43,599 nucleotides of DNA from Desulfobacterales bacterium (GTDB lineage Bacteria > Desulfobacterota > Desulfobacteria > Desulfobacterales > Desulfosalsimonadaceae), in NCBI GenBank assembly GCA_018399235.1, contig JAGYOX010000009.1, positions 1 through 43,599 on the forward strand, written 5' to 3'. Both the position numbers and the translations under genes were made by a program. Under the pieces are notes generated by a model. The model was not told where the DNA came from. It saw only the letters and a program-made list of their open reading frames with translations, and searched no databases. Positions 40,852-43,599 of this stretch are shown piece by piece. The stretch's first letter is position 1, and each line of letters starts with the position of its first letter.

Positions 40852-43524
40852 TTACTGAAATTCAGAAATGGATCTAATCGTATCAAAATTTTGCTTAAGC
40901 TTTTTCAGCTTTTCCACACATTCATCATACTGACTGCGCGTCTTATCAATCACAGCAGCCGGCGCCTTGTTGATAAAATCATTATTTTCCAGTTTTTTCA
41001 AAAACGCCTGGATTTCTTTGTCAAGCTTGGCGATCTCTTTCTCAAGCCGCTGGGATTCCTGGGCAAAATCAATAACTCCTTCCAAAAAGACTGAAATAAC
41101 GAGATCATCAACAATGGCCGTAGCCGTCGCTTTCGGTTTTTCGCCGGCTGATGCCACGTTCAGTGAATTAAGGCGGGCCAGGTTGCCAATCAACGCCTGG
41201 TTGTTTTTAATCAGCGATTGATGGGCGGTATTGTCGGTCTGAATCAAAACCTCCAGGGCCAAAGAAGGCGCAATATTCATTTCTCCCCGGATATTGCGTA
41301 TACCGGTAATAATATCCATAACGAGGGCCATGTCCGCCTCCGCCGCCGAATCGTGCGCTATCTGTTCAAAGCCGGGCGCATCCGAGGGATAAACGGCCTT
41401 CATGACAGAGCCTTCGGTTCCTGGAAGCAGGTGCCATATCTCTTCGGTGACAAAAGGAATAAACGGATGGAGCAAAATTAATGTGTCGTGTAGGATACGC
41501 CAGGAGACACTCAGGGCGGCCTGCTTGCGTTTTTCTCCCCACTTGCCGTATAAAGCGGGCTTAGCGGCCTCCAAGTACCAGTCACAGAACTCATGCCAGA
41601 CAAACTGATAGATTTCATTGGCGGCGGTATTAAAGTGATACCCGTCAATCGCCTCAGCTACCCGATAGGCAACCTTTTTTAGCCGCGACAGCATCCAGCG
41701 GTCGGCAAGCCCAAGAATAGAGGGGTCGATGTCAGCGGGTTTATCCGTCACATGCATAAGCGTCAATCTGGCCGCGTTCCATAGTTTGTTAATAAAATTG
41801 CGGTATCCTTCAATCCGTTTCTCAGAAAGCTTGATATCCCGTCCCTGGGCGGCGAAAGCGGCCAAAGTGAACCGTAAGGCGTCGGTGCCGTATTTTTCAA
41901 TGATGACCATTGGATCAATGACATTGCCCGAGGACTTGCTCATTTTTTTGCCGTTTTCATCCCGTACCAGGGCATGCACATAAACATCCTTGAACGGCAC
42001 ATCATTCATAAAATGACAGCCCATCATCATCATTCGGGCCACCCAGAAGAACAGGATGTCAAACCCGGTGACCAGTACCGATGTGGGATAAAACGTTTTC
42101 AAAAGCCGGGTTTGGTCCGGCCATCCCATCGTGGAAAACGGCCAGAGCGCCGAGCTGAACCAAGTATCCAGAACATCCGGGTCCTGTTCAAGTCGACGGC
42201 TTCCACAAGCCGGGCATTTTTTGGGCTCTTCAACGGCTACTACCAACTCGTCGCAATCCGCGCATTTCCAGGCTGGGATCGGATGCCCCCACCAGATCTG
42301 CCGGGAAATACACCAGTCCCGTATGTTTTCCATCCATTTAAAATAGTCGTTTTTCCATTTTTCCGGAACAATTTTTGTTTCAGAATCCTTCACGGCTTCA
42401 ACGGCTTTTTCTGCAAGCGGCCGGGTTTTAACAAACCATTGTTTGGAAAGATTCGGCTCAACAAGCGTCTGGCAGCGGTAACAGTGGCCGATGCTGTGTC
42501 TGTAATCCTCAATTTTTTGAAGAAACCCGTGGTTTTTAAGGTCCTCAACAACCACGCGCCGGCACTCAAACCGGTCAAGCCCCTTATATTTATCACCTGC
42601 CTCCTCGGTCATGAGCCCGTCTTCGCCGATTACCTTGACACTCGGCAAGCTGTGAATCTTTCCGATTTCAAAGTCGTTGGGGTCATGCGCCGGCGTAATT
42701 TTCAATGCCCCTGTTCCAAAGGATACGTCCACATACGGATCACTAATAATCGGTATTTCTCGACCGGTCAACGGCAGGGTAACGTATTTGCCGTTAAAAT
42801 GGCGATACCGGTCATCTTCCGGATGTACTGCCACAGCCGTATCGCCCAGCATGGTTTCAGGGCGGGTTGTGGCTACAACCGGGCCTTCGCCCCCGTCCGT
42901 TAATGGATAATGGATATGATAGATATGGCCGTTGTGTTCCTCGTGCTCGACTTCAAGTTCGGCAAGGGCGGTCTGGCACCGCGGGCACCAGTTGATAATA
43001 TAGTTGCCCCGATAGATAAGGCCGGCCTCATATAGTTCCACAAATACCTTTCGAACAGCCCTGGACAACCCGTCATCCATAGTGAAGCGCTCCCTTGCCC
43101 AGTCACAGGAGGCACCCAGACGTTTGAGCTGGTTAATGATTGCATCCCCATATTTCCTCCGCCACTCCCATACAGCTTCAACAAATTTTTCCCGGCCGAT
43201 CTGATGCCGGTCAACACCTTGTGTAGCAAGGTTTCTCTCAACCACGTTCTGTGTTGCAATTCCCGCATGATCCGTGCCGGGCATCCAGAGCACGTTATCG
43301 CCGCGAAGGCGGCGATAACGGCAAAGAATATCCTGAAGGGTAATATTCAGGGAGTGCCCCATATGTAGAATGCCTGTCACATTAGGCGGCGGAATAACGA
43401 TTGAAAATGGTTTCCGTCCGCTTTCTTCGGATGCGGCAAACAAACCGTTCTGCTCCCAAAATTCGTACCACTTGGCTTCAACGGCCTCAGGTGTGTAGCC
43501 TTTATTTATTGTATCATTTTCCAT
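40852..43524 (-). CDS. valS: Valyl-tRNA synthetase
   Basis: Class I synthetase charging tRNA-Val. The 890-aa protein has PPPNVTGILHMGHSLN (HIGH), an editing domain with TTRPETMLGDTAVAVHPED, the GKKMSKSSGNVIDP loop, DWCISRQIWWGHPIPAW, and a C-terminal coiled-coil arm. I start it at ATG 43524 (MENDTINKGYTPEAVEAKWY), which is the normal N-terminus. An in-frame ATG at 43578 would add 18 residues but lies inside the hairpin at 43553-43580. Shine-Dalgarno is weak at 43524. It heads valS-nadC-rhomboid. Confidence 0.95.
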   Translation of the reverse strand: MENDTINKGYTPEAVEAKWYEFWEQNGLFAASEESGRKPFSIVIPPPNVTGILHMGHSLNITLQDILCRYRRLRGDNVLWMPGTDHAGIATQNVVERNLATQGVDRHQIGREKFVEAVWEWRRKYGDAIINQLKRLGASCDWARERFTMDDGLSRAVRKVFVELYEAGLIYRGNYIINWCPRCQTALAELEVEHEEHNGHIYHIHYPLTDGGEGPVVATTRPETMLGDTAVAVHPEDDRYRHFNGKYVTLPLTGREIPIISDPYVDVSFGTGALKITPAHDPNDFEIGKIHSLPSVKVIGEDGLMTEEAGDKYKGLDRFECRRVVVEDLKNHGFLQKIEDYRHSIGHCYRCQTLVEPNLSKQWFVKTRPLAEKAVEAVKDSETKIVPEKWKNDYFKWMENIRDWCISRQIWWGHPIPAWKCADCDELVVAVEEPKKCPACGSRRLEQDPDVLDTWFSSALWPFSTMGWPDQTRLLKTFYPTSVLVTGFDILFFWVARMMMMGCHFMNDVPFKDVYVHALVRDENGKKMSKSSGNVIDPMVIIEKYGTDALRFTLAAFAAQGRDIKLSEKRIEGYRNFINKLWNAARLTLMHVTDKPADIDPSILGLADRWMLSRLKKVAYRVAEAIDGYHFNTAANEIYQFVWHEFCDWYLEAAKPALYGKWGEKRKQAALSVSWRILHDTLILLHPFIPFVTEEIWHLLPGTEGSVMKAVYPSDAPGFEQIAHDSAAEADMALVMDIITGIRNIRGEMNIAPSLALEVLIQTDNTAHQSLIKNNQALIGNLARLNSLNVASAGEKPKATATAIVDDLVISVFLEGVIDFAQESQRLEKEIAKLDKEIQAFLKKLENNDFINKAPAAVIDKTRSQYDECVEKLKKLKQNFDTIRSISEFQ

Positions 43525-43548
43525 TGGTAAACAAATCCGTATGAGATT

Positions 43549-43580
43549 AAAAAAATGGGGATTATATATAACCCCCATTT
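43549..43580 (-). terminator. Rho-independent terminator of an upstream gene outside the window
   Basis: On the minus strand AAATGGGG (43580-43573) pairs with CCCCATTT (43560-43553) around a 12-nt AT-rich loop, followed by a run of T continuing to 43549. Its orientation fits the end of a minus-strand gene lying to the right of the window, just before valS. Confidence 0.65.
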
Positions 43581-43599
43581 AAAAAAGTATTTAGTGTCC

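Noticed and set aside
41974-42903. 309-aa open frame on the plus strand
   Set aside because: Fully antisense to valS, with no family resemblance; a frame shadow.
43525-43578. Longer valS start at 43578
   Set aside because: The extra 18 codons lie in a terminator-like hairpin and do not resemble a synthetase N-terminus.

Overview
The window looks like a chromosomal segment of an uncultured or poorly characterised sulfate-reducer-type bacterium of the Desulfobacterota, most likely Desulfobacterales. This rests on gene content and style only (archaeal-type entry to the shikimate pathway, FolE2, a DUF4911 protein, tandem-repeat-rich intergenic DNA); no 16S gene is present. Nearly every gene is a core housekeeping gene. 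I see no phage, IS transposase, CRISPR array, rRNA or tRNA.

Layout. 1-5.4 kb (minus strand): an aromatic amino acid operon read right to left. It starts with an aromatic-rich leader peptide and attenuator (5232-5384), followed by ADTH synthase, 3-dehydroquinate synthase II, aroE, aroA, aroK, a four-helix-bundle (S23/IVP-type) gene held between inverted octamer repeats, and the start of aroC, which runs off the left edge. 5.7-8.5 kb (minus): PHP-domain hydrolase, bifunctional-nuclease family protein, miaB and a DUF4911 protein. 8.6-11.8 kb (plus): recJ, an unrecognised 140-aa protein and an RNase Z-like metallo-beta-lactamase. 12-16.4 kb (minus): a TetR regulator, a NifU-like scaffold, a 959-aa helicase that fuses MrfA-like and MrfB-like parts, and a 67-aa protein. 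16.6-22.2 kb (minus): ileS-lspA-lgt-holA. 22.4-24.1 kb (plus): dtd and a D-Ala-D-Ala carboxypeptidase. 24.2-31.6 kb (minus): lon-tsaB, then psd-leuB-greA-rpoZ-ttcA-like-folE2. 31.9-34.6 kb (plus): prepilin peptidase, an HU protein and a DUF401 membrane protein. 34.6-43.6 kb: macrodomain (minus), ndk (plus), lepA (minus), a REC-GGDEF diguanylate cyclase (plus), then valS-nadC-rhomboid/DnaJ_C (minus).

The most interesting item is the leader in front of the aro operon. A 28-codon ORF holds 13 aromatic codons (6 Phe, 6 Tyr, 1 Trp). It is followed by mutually exclusive RNA helices (1:2, 2:3 and a 3:4 terminator with an eight-U tract), all found by direct base pairing in the sequence. It reads as a multi-amino-acid attenuator controlling a common aromatic operon that begins with archaeal-type enzymes. 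Other points of note are the four-helix-bundle cassette whose inverted repeat supplies the aroK stop codon, the single-chain MrfA-MrfB fusion, and a rhomboid protease fused to a DnaJ C-terminal substrate-binding domain. Intergenic DNA carries several families of palindromic or 7-8 bp tandem repeats.

All functional calls come from reading motifs and gene order. No database search was run.
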